Source: Casuarina equisetifolia (Eukaryota > Streptophyta > Magnoliopsida > Fagales > Casuarinaceae). From it: a stretch of 64,000 nt of DNA. Every line of letters begins with the position of its first letter. The stretch's first letter is position 1. A program made the position numbers and the translations under genes. The stretch spans positions 28,851,745 through 28,915,744 of the forward strand of contig CM052357.1 of assembly GCA_028551475.1 (NCBI GenBank), given 5' to 3'. Shown here one piece after another: positions 32,068-43,645 of the stretch. Below the pieces are notes generated by a model. The model searched no databases, was not told the origin of the DNA, and was given only the letters and a program-made list of their open reading frames with translations.

Positions 32068-33462
32068 ACGTTTCTCTTGAAATAAATGTATTTTGATTTA
32101 TCTCCTAAATTATGTACCTTGCTGTTCACAACTTAATTCCAAGTCTAATCATGTTCTAATAATCATTCATATTTCTGGTTATTTTATAAGTCGAGAGTAT
32201 CATGAAAATTGTCTTAAGTGTTTAGGATTTTGTCTCATTGCTTAGTTTTGATAATTAAAGGCCAAAGTTCTAGTTTTTGATCAATAAGCTCAATTTTCAA
32301 ATGAAAAAAAATGAAGGAAATATATCTAAATATACGTCATTTAGTACCATAAATGAAGATCGTAGAGGTGGGAGGTGGTTTCACCCAATCTATCCATATA
32401 AGGTTGTAAACCCATTTCACAAAGCATGGATGTATAAATCACTACTTATAAAAGAACAACAAAAGATGAATCCTTTAATTTCTAGATTTCTTTTTGCACC
32501 CTTTTGAAAGAGTAAAGATCTCTCACCTTCGTGAAAAGTTGATCGTATATGAGCCACTCTCGTCATGCCCTTCGGAAGGATGGAGATTTCACTTGAGATA
32601 CACTCTTTGCTCTAAACTTAAATCTTTATGTAATATGCTGTCGGAGATCTGGTAAGGGACTTACTTATCGTAATGTTAAAATTTAAATAATTAATTAATA
32701 AAACTAAAATCCGAGGTTTCTTTCTTTTACAAGATCAAAACTTATATTCTTTTGGGTAATGTTCTTCTAAAATATTCATACTCAATGAGGTTAATTTTCA
32801 AACAGAAACCTAATCAAGATCTTATCTTTTTTTAATCCCCTTGAAAAGGCAATTATAGTGACTTCAAAGACGGTATAAGGCTTGGTTTAGTCTAAAGTAA
32901 AAGTATTGGCATAATGGTCTTGGTCCACTAACTTCCACAAGGTTGTCGTCCTTGTATGTTTCCTCTTAGTCCTTGATTTTATTCTACAAGGTTTGATGGT
33001 TTATAGATTAGAGCTTCTCCCGACTAAAAAATACAGAGAGGAGGGGTTTGGTGGCTCAGAGGTTAGAATAGGTTCTCTTTCTCTCACTTTTATCTCTTTA
33101 CTATTCTTGTCCGCTAGAGTTTAGTGGCCTATTTCTTGGAATTCTCAGGACATTACTGTCATTATTTAATCAAATCTGTAATTAAAAATTTATGATTGAT
33201 GAGCAATTTCTTTTAGAAAAAAGGTATATAAAAGCCCGAGGATTATTTACACTATTGAAATCCATAAAATTGATGAAAATTGACCTGTCAACCTTGTGAC
33301 AAATGAAAAGGAAGCAAGGTTAGTAAATAAAAGACCCAGGACTAGGAAGATTTTCCATTAACTATGTTGTTAGGATTTGTAGAAGAAAGATGATGTAAAC
33401 CTGAGGAAAAAGATTGATATCTAAATCTTTTGCTTATTTAAAAATGAAAGCGAAAATGAATT
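32068..33462. other. Intergenic, no gene seen
   Basis: The sequence is AT-rich with no recognised element. The open frame at 32277-32507 has no motif and no copy elsewhere in the window. Confidence 0.5.
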
Positions 33463-34753
33463 TGTTCGGTGAAATCTAAATGCAAGTGAACATGTCGAAC
33501 AAGTAATATAATGATAAGAAAGATATCGTCCCACAGAGATTGGTGATTACTAGACCAACTAATTACTAACGGTGAATAACTCCTAGAATTTATCTAGCAA
33601 ACCAAATTGATGGATGATAGATTAACTAACTAAGTCTAAGAAAACTTAATAAAAGAAATATGTTAGAGCATATGACTTCACCATAATTACTAGGTACTAA
33701 TATTGATTATTTATGCTTGCAAGAGAGATAATATCTATGTGATGGCGGAATTTCCTAATTTATTTACTATCCTATGTCTAGATATAGCAAACCTACTTAG
33801 TTCATTAATTCACTATATCTCTATATGTGAATTGAAACAAACTAAATGCATTAGGATCTATGAATATTCCCAGTTTACACCAAAAGCCACACAAACAATA
33901 TGGTATATGTCTATCCATATTTAATTTATGGTTACATATTACAAGAAGCAACTGCATGCTATTTCCTGTCGGTCTTTAACATGCAAATCAAGTCATCTAA
34001 GTGGTAGCTAATTACCTAAAAGCATTAAACTCCGTAATATGTAACTTCACATAAATAAAATATCTTGCAAAACATAATAATCATAAGATTCATACCATCA
34101 TAATTAGGTTACATCGTAGCTCTAACAAAAATAAACTAAAACATAAAGAAATAATGAGGAAGAATGATAATAAGAAATAAAGAAGGCATCTTGAATCCAA
34201 GAACAAGAAGTCTGTCACCCTTTTTGTCTTCTCTTCAAGAAAACCTTGAATTCTTGGCTTCTTTCTTGAGTTGTGCTCAATTTCCCCCTCCCTTTCTTTT
34301 GCCTCCTCTCTTCTCTTAAATAGGGTTTAGGTTTAGACCTATCTCCTATCCTAGTAGAATTAGGTTTTAGAGACCTAAAACAATTGGGTTTTAGAGACCT
34401 AAAACAATTGAGTTTTAGAGACCTAAAACAATTGGGTTTTGAACTCCTAAATTAATTGAGACTTGAATTCCTAACATGACTGGGTTTTCTATTTAAATAG
34501 AAAATTCAATAACAATAGAAAATCTAATAACAATTATCCAAAGCCTAAGCCCATCTTGACTTTCTTGATCTTGATATTACAATTTTGCCACACAATAAGC
34601 ATCAGGTTCTCCATGTTCATCTTTTTTCTCCTTGTGCTACAAAAACAAGACAAATTCAAATAAATAAGATGAGTTCAAATATTTTCTCATAAACATTGTA
34701 TTATTTATTGCCTAAAAAATAGGTAAAATAACTCTATAAAAATAGAGTTATCA
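33463..34753 (-). mobile_element. Solo LTR of the gag-only Ty3/Gypsy-type family, second copy
   Basis: This 1291-bp reverse-orientation LTR has the same termini as 6898-8147. It is flanked by a perfect 5-bp duplication GAATT at 33458-33462 and 34754-34758. It carries a short internal triplication near 34365-34440, a GGGTTTTAGAGACCTAAAAC unit, which explains its extra length. It lies 1.5 kb downstream of the P450. Confidence 0.95.
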
Positions 34754-34758
34754 GAATT

Positions 34759-35094
34759 GTATTGTTTGTGCATGCATTTTTACAAAATACCACTTGTTAA
34801 GTTTCACGCAACATATAGCTTATTCTTGAAACTCTTTTAATAATAACACGTTCAAGTTTGTTGGTCATTTGACGCCCGCTTGGTCAACAGCTATACATCT
34901 TTATAAAGCTAAGTGATCTATCAGAGTAGCAGCTGATCTGCTCGTACCTGGAGCCGTTTTGCTTAAGTTTATCCTTCGGCGAGTTGTCGGTATAATCCTG
35001 ATTCTTAAGTTTATCTCTGGCCTTATTAGTGAGGGGTTTCCTCCCCCTACTGCTGAGTGGTTTTAGGGGGCCAATTAGGGCCCTGAAGTCTGAA
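34759..35094. other. No gene seen
   Basis: This is a short spacer with moderately GC-rich sequence near 34930-35090. I see no open frame of note and no repeat partner. Confidence 0.4.
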
Positions 35095-35560
35095 GAAATA
35101 TGCCAATGCTTTCAGAAGATGAACAAGAGTAGATTCATCCAACATTAGCTGAACTTGCTCTTTCTGCTGGTGAAAAGAAGCAAAATCAGTTGGTGTTTTG
35201 CATAACAATACCGTAACACATTGTTATTCTATGATGTCAAAAGCACCTTTAATAGGAGATTCATGACTGTATCGCACGCTAAGAAGACGCGACGGTTGTT
35301 CTCAGTCATGTAATTATCTGGCCCAATCAGTTCTGCATAGCGTTCCATAACCTGCAGAGAAAATCAATAAGTAAAGTGCGACAGACATATTTGTGTACAT
35401 GTTAAAAGTAAATCGAAGGTTACTTCAGAAGTTCGTGATCCACTAATGACCATCCCCTTGCAGTGCAATCCTATACTCTATTGACGTCAGAAAATATATT
35501 TATGCTATGCTGACTTATAGCTTGATGCCCTCCAGAAGAAGACAAAGGTTTGCATCCTTC
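35095..35560 (-). pseudogene. Exon fragments of the unrecognised gene, copy 2
   Basis: This matches copy 1 (26690-27062) piece for piece. The middle exon reads VMERYAELIGPDNYM and then VFLACDTVMNLLLK, and the last reads KEQVQLMLDESTLVHLLKALAY after TCACCAGCAG. The first piece is more decayed than in copy 1: an in-frame stop precedes DCTAR and the donor is shifted by extra bases. The last exon breaks off at 35097 into unrelated sequence, so the right end of the gene is lost here too. Confidence 0.55.
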
Positions 35561-36290
35561 AATCGTCATTGTTATTTGACACAGCACTGGAAGCAAAAAG
35601 CATACCGAATAGAGACGGCTGCACTTCAGGAATAATTGTCCAAAAGTCAGTCTCCAAGTACAAAACCAATAGCCCATGTATCATTCTTAAAACCCATCAC
35701 AGATACAAACATGCATGCAAAAACGAAAAAAAAAAAAAAAAAAAGGTAATAAATTTGGATATGTGGGCCGAATCCTCAATACATAATTGTTAAATTTTCT
35801 CCATCAATACAAGATAATGAACAGTTCCTTACAAAATACACGCACAAGAAGTTTCTCTCCCAAGAAAACCAATCAATTGAATGATATGCTTAAAGCAAAG
35901 ACCTTTTCACAAGTAGTGTCAACCCCTAAAACCTGCCTAAGATAGGATATATAGACATAGATGCATGCAGCTCAAAGAGCGAGATTCAGTTGCACAAAAA
36001 GAAGTTTAAGAAGAAAAACTTTGCATCTAGCTGGTCCATTGAGATTTCAGTACAAAAGAAGCTGGGTAATGTGCATTTAAACAGACAAGTATCTTGACTA
36101 TTTTAATTCCCCAAACTACATCCTACAGATTCTACAATTTCGTCCAAGTATCCTCTAAACAAGGCTTGAGATAAGGCATGGGGAAAATGCGCAAATTTTC
36201 TTCCTTTCTTTTTGAGAGATCTCCCTTTAGTTGGGATCTCAACGAAACAGACTGCAACTTTAGCAACAACAGCTTAGGAATGTACTAACA
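35561..36290. repeat. Copy of duplicated block alpha with flank
   Basis: About 35800-36280 matches 55020-55850 and 61870-62680 with several deletions. The left part belongs to the exon-fragment duplication (compare 27120-27330). No coding sequence is supported. Confidence 0.65.
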
Positions 36291-36860
36291 GCCAAAACAC
36301 CCTTTCGGTGACGAACTTTTCAAGATACTAACAATCAAAACTGAGGGACACTAACAAACCCAGTAGAGAAAAAATAAACATAACACAATACACGAAGAAG
36401 TCCATCCCCGCACAAAACAACCCCGAAAACGTTATTTGTTGTTTCCTTAACAGGAAGTAAGTAACTAATACTTTCTAAATAACAGGCATTGATTGGAGAC
36501 ACTTATCCAGCAGAATTTGACAGCTGAATGGGCTCTTCCAATAAATTTACCTTATCGTCTAATTTTGGATTTGAAGCCACATGGATTAACCATATAAGTG
36601 AACCGCAAGGGCTCTTGAATAAATAAAGCCAATAGTATCAAATAGAATCAATGTGGGCTTCCATAGATTTCAAGAGCAAATGAATCATTTCTCCTTTCAC
36701 AATCCAGAAGATGGTGTCCAGTCAACATCCAAAAATGGAAATAAAGAATAATAAGAACATAAGCAGCCAGGGCAAGGCCACAAGCCATCCTAAGTTAAAG
36801 CCCGCTGGGGGTACTCTAAGTGCCTTCTTCAGCCAAGCACCCAATTAAACTGCAGCATCA
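36291..36860. repeat. Duplicated block delta, copy 1
   Basis: This matches 49000-49440 and 63590-64000. Shared marks are GACGAACT-TTCAAGATAC, CTAATACTTTCTA and CAGCTGA-T-G. A single ancestral unit of the 35-bp repeat found at 49427-49880 is visible at about 36735-36770. Block delta precedes a membrane-protein copy here and at 49-50 kb. Confidence 0.75.
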
Positions 36861-37316
36861 CATAAATGATGCTGTACAAGACACTTGAAAGAACAGATTT
36901 GAGCAACAGTGGGAGTAAAAAGGTAAAGATAAAAATCAGATTAATTAAGCATACCAACACGATAATGTTAGGTAGCTGGGAGTCCGTAATTGGTATCCTC
37001 GCATCTGTGGGTTTATTGGGATATGTTGGGCCATATCTTCCCCCTTTTAAGGAAGACGGAAACCTAAAGATGTTTCTTTACATCTGCCCCATGCAGAGCT
37101 AACCACGGTCTAAACCATGGTAAAATAAAAACCTCTGACTGTGGTTTCCCAGTACCACTACAACTAAAACGAAAAGAAACAGGACCTGACTGGGAAACCC
37201 GTAACAACGACCTATTAACCGTTAGATCTTGGTCAACGGAAATGAGACCTATGAGGCCGCATCATCTTGAGAAAGCAGCGACCCACTTCGATTTTAATCA
37301 ACTTGTTTTGGCAACG
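36861..37316. other. 3' flank of the first membrane-protein relic
   Basis: There is no gene here. About 37000-37080 recurs near 670-770, and 37090-37260 resembles 50035-50170, with an ACCATGGTAAAATAAAA motif, just downstream of the intact membrane-protein gene. Confidence 0.5.
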
Positions 37317-37526
37317 TCATTGACTTGAGTCCACGATCTTCACCCAGTTCGGAACACATCCCCTGTCAGGCCGTAAATCTGGATTTTCTGGGTCCACGCC
37401 ATCATCAGAAGGTAGGCAGAGCCCCCGAAGTAGCGACAGAGACCTCAAAAAAAAGTCGCCGCAGCGATGTTTAAGATCAGCAGCGACTCCCCGGACGCAC
37501 CAAGCCATTTTGCTCAGCATCAGCAC
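37317..37526 (-). pseudogene. Truncated copy 1 of the four-helix membrane-protein gene
   Basis: The frame matches only the N-terminal third of the gene at 50363-50869: CGDFFLRSLSLLRGL, SDDGVDPENPD and NWVKI. It then runs into unrelated sequence before the first membrane helix. By comparison with the intact gene the likely start is the ATG at 37508, not the one at 37526. All four helices are missing, so this is a relic. Confidence 0.8.
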
Positions 37527-37738
37527 CGACGATTGGTTAGGCGGTCAGGATCAGTGAATTCGCTGATTACATATAGCAGGGGAAAATTTGTGGGCGACTG
37601 ATCGATATCTCAATCAATTACCCGTTCCAAAGTTCGAGGGAGCGATTGTTTAATATAGCAGGGGGAAGTTCGGATGACAAAAGAGCTGTTTCCACTTCGA
37701 GCAACTCTGCTTAATATGTTTTTCATTTATGTTGGTGC

Positions 37739-38394
37739 TGTCAGTGGTGCACCCAGAAGGCATCACGGTACCTCTGGACCTTCCTCAAGCTGTGCAGTGC
37801 AGGAAACTCATAAAGAAGCCGAGCCTCTGTTTGGTGCAACCAAAATAGAGCAACATTATACACGCTGTTCCCGCATGAAGAGTCTAGAAATACTCGCACA
37901 CCAAAGGCCCAAAGTGTGCGAGACTTTGATCTGAATATCCCTTACTATGACCCAACAGACTCGAAACTTGAAGGACTGAGAAGGCCCGCAGACGGAAGAT
38001 CCATCGGCTGTGCAAAAGTTAAAACAACAAGTAAGTCTGACTCCACAGGACAAAATAAGAACGTAAGTCAACTAAGGATTGGAGAAGATGCAAGCGGGTT
38101 CCTTTGTCTTGTGGAAGAAGAAACATACCTCACAGCTAACGAAGACGAGTATGGAGGAAGCTACTAGGAAGGACACAGCCTTGGAGGACAAGTTTAGAAA
38201 TCCAGCCATACTGGGTAGTTTGTAAGCTATGTCTTGTACTATCGTAGGCAATGATGTACCTCGTGAACCCCTTTAAATACTAGGGGCACTCCTTTTGTAA
38301 TCTATCCAACCAATCAGTGAAGTAATATACTCACGTTGGAGTTGCCTACTATATCCACACGTTGCAACCACAATGTAACTTCCAAACTTTCTCT
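37739..38394 (+). repeat. 5' LTR of the second Copia element
   Basis: It pairs with 43646-44302. Relative to that copy it has lost one base near 37855, which splits a long open frame in the LTR. A TATA-like TTTAAATA lies near 38273. Confidence 0.9.
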
Positions 38395-38406
38395 TCGTAT
38401 CAGAGC
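38395..38406 (+). promoter_or_regulatory. Primer-binding site of the second Copia element
   Basis: TCGTATCAGAGC follows the LTR directly. Nine of its twelve bases, TATCAGAGC, match the initiator-methionine tRNA site; the leading TGG has become TCG. Confidence 0.8.
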
Positions 38407-38441
38407 AAGACAATCACCACGTCGTTCTGCTACTCCTTACC

Positions 38442-39724
38442 ATGGCCACAAATTCCACGTACCCTTTCCCAAATACCGTCAATGTCAGCAACTTTGTGAC
38501 AATCAAGTTGCAAGAAGGCAACTACTTACCTTGGATGACACAAATTAAATCCCTTGTCCAAACTCATAATCTAGAGGGATTTCATATTGGTCCTGTCAAG
38601 AAACCAGAAGCTATTGTCGGCAGAGGTGACCTAGCTACACCCAATCCTAACCATGAAGCATGGGTGCAGAGCGACGCTTTAGTAAAATCCTGGATTATCA
38701 GCATACTATCAGAAGAAGCTCTAGGATATATATTTGAACTAGAGACCTCAGCACAAGTGTGGGAGGCCCTTGCCAGCCACTTTGCTTAGAAAACGGAGGC
38801 ACGTGAAATTGACCTGCTGTCCCAAATTCACCACCTTCACAAAGATGGAAAAGCCTTATCAGTATTCTTAACTAAATTTAAGGGCTTGCTAAACCAACTT
38901 AGTTCGATTGGAAAACCTCTATCAAACTTTGCCAAGACCTTTCGCTTATTGGAGAACCTTGGACAGAACTATGAGTCCTTTCGCACAGCAATGTTTAAAC
39001 CTCCAATACCACAATTCAATGAAGTTGTCTCTAACTTTAAGCCTTTAAGGCCAGACTCAACAGGTACTCCCTACCTCCAGCAGCTCCTCAAAACAAGAAC
39101 GCTGCCTTCCTAACTCAAAGGAATGGATGCAACGGAAGAACTAGGATGAGAGGACGAGGAACACCATCCTTTTCTTCCCAAGGGAGAGGCTTCAACCCAT
39201 CAGCACCTGGAAATAGGAGTGGTAAAACACCTCCTATCCCACCAAACTTTCAAAAGAAAAACTCAGGTAATTCGAACAACCTTACTCCGCAGAATATTAT
39301 ATCATGCCAAATATGCAGAAAGAGAGGCCACTCAACTCTAGGCTGCTGGAAGAGGTTTGATCATACATACCAAACCAAAGAAATACCTAAGGCACTAGCA
39401 ACCTTACAATTGATTGACTCTACATCTGAAGAATGGATCGTAGATATAGGAGCTACGTCTCACATGACAGATTCCACAAGTAAACTTCAAACCTTCATCA
39501 AATTTAATGGACATGATCAAATCATGATAGGAAATGGACATCATCTGTGTGTCACACACACTGGCACCACTAATCTTAATAATGGAAAAATTCCACTTAA
39601 GACAATACTTGTAGTGCCTGGTATGAAATGCAATTTATTATCAATATCACAATTAACTAATGATCTTCCATGTTATGTCATATTTAACAAGCACTCCTTT
39701 GCTATAAAGGATCTAACAACCTAG
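38442..39724 (+). pseudogene. Gag and protease of the second Copia element
   Basis: The start MATNSTYPF and the phrase KLQEGNYLPWMTQIK mark a Copia Gag of the UBN2 type. A TAG at 38787 interrupts it; the frame resumes with EIDLLSQI and FRLLENLG, and shifts near 39040-39145. An intact zinc knuckle CQICRKRGHSTLGC lies near 39305. The protease site reads VDIGATSHM, keeping the catalytic Asp but with Ile where Ser usually stands. A TAG ends the frame at 39722. Confidence 0.85.
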
Positions 39725-40996
39725 GAAACCCTACACAAGGGATATAGAAAAGGGGATCTATATGTACTACCACTCAAAGTTCATCAAGGTTATTTCTTAA
39801 CTTATTAGTAAACAACAGATGGTAGTACATGGCAGAGGCGGCTTGGACACCACAACCTTCAACTCTTAAAATAGCTACAAAGTAGGAATTTAGTTAAAAT
39901 AAAGGGCAGCCTACCTAGTATGTGCCCTATCTGTCTCTCTTGCAAAAGTCATTGGTTACCTTTCTAAAAATCCTCACTAAGATCTACTGTACCTCTGGAG
40001 AAAGTGCATAGTGATGTATGGGGACCATCCCCGCTACAATCTTGTCAAAATTATCAATATTATGTTACTTTTATCGATGATTTTTCTCGTTTCACTTGGA
40101 TTTATCCCATGAAATAAAAATCAGACTTGTTCAACATTTTTGTTGAATTTATTACCATGGTTGAACGTCAATTTGAAACTAAAGTCAAAATGTTGCAATC
40201 AAACAATGGAGGAGAATATATTGAAAGAGAAATGGGTGACTTCATAAAAGGAAAGGGCATAATTCACCAATTTTCTTGCCCCTACACACCAAAACATAAT
40301 AGAGTCACAAAAAAAAAAGCACAAACACATCACGGAACTAGAAAGATCTATGATGGTCCAAGTCCATATACCCAAAAAAAATATTGGGTAGAAGCTTTCT
40401 TAGTAGCAGTCTACATCATAAATAGCCTGCCATCTTCCTTGGGGGATATATCTCCCTTCCAAAAACTATACAATAAAGAATTGGAATACCATTCCTTAAG
40501 GGTCTTCGAAACACAATGCTTTCCATGCCTAAGGACCACACTCACTAGCAAGCTATAAGCGAAGGCGTGACCATGTGTATTTCTTGGATATAGCTCTAAA
40601 TATAAGGGATACAGATGCCTTCATATGCCAACTAACAAAGTTTTTATTTCACGGCGTGTGATATTTAATGAACAAGTTTTTCCGTTCATTCAAGACTCCA
40701 ACAACAACCAAAGGAAGGAAGGAAAAAGCCCGCACAATATTGATCTAGTCCAACAATAAGAAACATAAGACACATGCCTAGAAATTCTCCCAAGTTGTGA
40801 AAGCCAGCACCAAAATATGGAACAAATCAGATTTGATTCAATAGCAAATCCGGAAACTCAAGAGGATGGTACACTTTCACGTGAGGAAAGTCAAGGTACA
40901 ACAGACCATGTTGTAATTAACAATCAAAGGAAACAAGGAGAATTCAAAGAAATCCCAGAAAAATCTCCACACCGTACTCAAATCACACAACTACCT
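39725..40996 (+). pseudogene. Integrase and linker of the second Copia element
   Basis: Visible are HSDVWGPS, FIDDFSRFTWIYP and a run up to the linker at 40817-40996. Two catalytic positions are altered: the second Asp of the DDE triad is Asn (QSNNGGEY) and the Glu is Lys (YTPKHNRV, where PEQNGV is usual). Several stops lie between 39722 and 40126. The linker frame runs to LP at 40996, where the inverted-repeat element interrupts it. Confidence 0.82.
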
Positions 40997-41929
40997 AAAA
41001 GCAATGCTATTTCACATCAAGAAGACGTGGCCAATTCAGTTGTTGAAAAGTTCAAGAAATCTTCACAAGATAAGAAATCCAAGGAATTAAATGAGCCCAT
41101 TCTCTCTCCTCTGCCATCTCCTCTCACTGAACCTATAACCTACTCTACGGCACACTACAGATAACAAGCTTATCTTTACAAGTCAAGTTTTAAATTTTGA
41201 ATTTCAAATTTTCTTTTCGGTTGTATAAATCACATGTACATGTATACTTTTGCTTTGCTTTTTGCCATCACAATCAAAGAACACGGTTTTCTGCACCTTT
41301 CTCGCCTTTCTTTGATTTTCATTTTGGTATCGGAGCTTTTAAACGATCAACAGCGCCTGTTGGATTTAGTTTTGCACGAAAGACCCATCGGTATCCCACA
41401 ACTTTTCTAGAAGATGGTCGTGAAACTAATGTCAAGTTTAGTTTCGAAACAAAGCCAGCATCTCATCATCCATAGCTTATTTCCATCCCGGATGTCGTAA
41501 GGCTTCTTTAACTGATCTGGGAGGAGGAGGAACAATGTGCTCGGCAACCAATAGGTACTTTGGATTCAGTTTTACAATTCCAGATTGACTTCGAGTAACC
41601 ATATGATGTGTTCGCACAGGTGTTACTGATGATTTTGTGGCTATGATGAGCTGGTTGTTCACAATAGGCAAAGTTTATTGAAGATCATGTTTTGGTGTGT
41701 TTTGTAAGGATGCAGAGATAATGGAGGAAAATTTTAAATTTGACTTGTGAAAATAAGCTTGCTATCTGTAGTGTGCCGTAGAGTAGGTTATAGGTTAAGT
41801 GAGAGGAGATGGTAGAGGAGAGAGAATGGGCTCATTTAATTCCTTAGATTTCTTGTCTTGTGAAGATTTCTTGGACTTTTCAACAATTGAATTGGCCACG
41901 TCTTCTTGATGTGAAATAGCATTGCTTTT
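40997..41929. mobile_element. 933-bp insertion with ~200-bp terminal inverted repeats, built from Copia pieces
   Basis: The ends are AAAAGCAATGC and GCATTGCTTTT. The left arm (40997 to about 41205) and right arm (about 41722-41929) are inverted copies with roughly ten differences. The flanking host sequence ACTACCT is directly repeated (40990-40996 and 41930-41936), a 7-bp target duplication. Deleting the insert plus one repeat joins the host linker in frame (QLP then SLVIS). Inside, the minus strand encodes a Copia linker and reverse-transcriptase start (HMVTRSQSGIVK, SVKEALRHPGWK). On the plus strand lies an LTR tail with the primer site TGGTATCGGAGC at 41325-41336. It is therefore a chimera of one Copia family folded on itself and inserted in another. 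It codes for nothing complete. Confidence 0.85.
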
Positions 41930-41936
41930 ACTACCT

Positions 41937-43640
41937 TCCTTGGTAATCAGCGAGAATCAAGGCTTGCCACAAACCGAATTTCAAAACTTGGGAAATCCAC
42001 GTGAAAAGAATGATTTCCATATGACGTCACCTCCTTCTCCCAACCAAAATATAAGAGAACCCTTACCCGAACCTTTGGATCACATCCCACCTTCCTTTGA
42101 GCCCGAAACTACATCACAAAGCCCCTCACAACCATCTCCACCATAACCAAGCCGAGTACATTCCATGACCACTAGAAGCATGGCGGGCACAAGAAGAGCA
42201 AACCCACGATATGCCTTGACAGCCAACCATCTCATACCATCAATTCCTACCACTATCCAAAGAGCTCTTGAACATAATGGTTGAAGAGAAGCTATGAGAA
42301 AGGAAATCGCTACATTGCTCAAAAACAAAACGTGGACTTTGGTCCTACGAAAACCCACCATGAACGTGAGACCTACGACAATGAGACTCATTCGTAACCT
42401 GGCCACCATTCAAGGTTGGGAGCTGAGGCAGTACGATGTGGACAACGCGTTCCTTCATGGTGAGCTTTCTGAAACTATTTTCATGGAACAACCACTGAGG
42501 TTCACTGATGTGAGACATCCAAACTATGTGTGCTCACTGGACAAGGCCCTATATGGATTAAAACAAGCCCCACGGGCTTGGTTTAATCAGCTATAAGAAT
42601 TTATGTTAAGGAATGGGTTCGCTTGTTCCCCTTTTGACCCCTCTCTCTTTGTCTACAACCATCATGGTATGGTTATGTGGCTCTTAGCCTACGTAGACGA
42701 CTTGATTTTAACTAGAAATAGCCCTACTTTTATCAGTATCTTTGTTGGTAAGCTTGCTTCTAAATTCCCAGTCAAGGACTTGGGGCAGTTGCATTTCTTT
42801 TTAGGTGTTTAGGTTAAACATGATGAAGCCGGAATCATGCTCTCTCAAGAACGGTATGCAATGGATATTCTGCACAGAGTAGAAATGCAACACTGCCATC
42901 CATTGCCCACTCCCATGGATGCAAAACCCACTCAAGTAGAAAATGGACAAGCACCATTTGCACAACCATCACTCTTTAGAAGTTTGTTCGGGGCACTTCA
43001 ATATCTACTACTAACCTGACCGGACTTAGCATTTGCAGTGAACAGGCTAAGCCAGAAAATGTCCCAACCGACTGTGCAAGACTTCTTCGAGCTTAAGAGA
43101 GTCCTTAGGTACCTGCATGGGACGATAAGTATAGGATTACACATAAAAAAAGATAGTCCTATAAAGCTCATAGGATACACGGATGTAGATTGGGTAGGCT
43201 GTCCAAATACCAGATGATCAACAACCAAGTATTGCTTTTTTATTGGTACTAACCTAGTTTCTTAGTCGTATAAGAGACAAAGATCTATATCACGTTCCTT
43301 TTTTGAATCCGAATACAAAGCACTTGCTGCAGGAACAGCAGAAGCAGCTTGGATCCTTCATCTTTTGAGGCATCTTGGTGTAGCTCACCTCTTCCCGGTA
43401 AGAATTTTCTGTGATAACTTAAGTGCACTATATCTAACTACAAAACCAGTTTTCCACCATCGTTCTAAACATTTGGAAGTTGACTATCATTTTGTGTGAG
43501 AAAAGGTTGCACAGGGAACCATCATCACTGAATATATATCCACGGAACAAGAAGTTGCTGATATTTTGACAAAACCACTCCCAACGGCTCCGTTCTTACA
43601 CCTCTGCAGCAAACTCGACTTAGGACAGCCAAGTTTGAGG
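41937..43640 (+). pseudogene. Reverse transcriptase and RNase H of the second Copia element
   Basis: A Ser/Pro-rich linker leads to HSMTTRSMAG, then LLKNKTWTLV, YDVDNAFLHGEL, LYGLKQAPRAWFNQL and the catalytic AYVDDLILT near 42690. The RNase H follows with PDLAFAVNRL, LIGYTDVDWVG and ADILTKPLP. About 60 codons between TWTLV and VRPTTMRLI are missing near 42360. Stops lie at 42144, about 42283, 42594, 42810, 43017, 43215, 43263 and 43497. Most read as CAG, CAA or CGA turned into stops, or TGG into TAG/TGA. Confidence 0.88.
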
Positions 43641-43645
43641 GGGCA
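43631..43645 (+). promoter_or_regulatory. Polypurine tract of the second Copia element
   Basis: AAGTTTGAGGGGGCA ends directly at the 3' LTR start. It is the expected plus-strand primer site. Confidence 0.8.

Noticed and set aside
32277..32507. 76-codon frame downstream of the P450
   Set aside because: No motif, no splice context and no homologue elsewhere in the window; AT-rich intergenic DNA can give this by chance.
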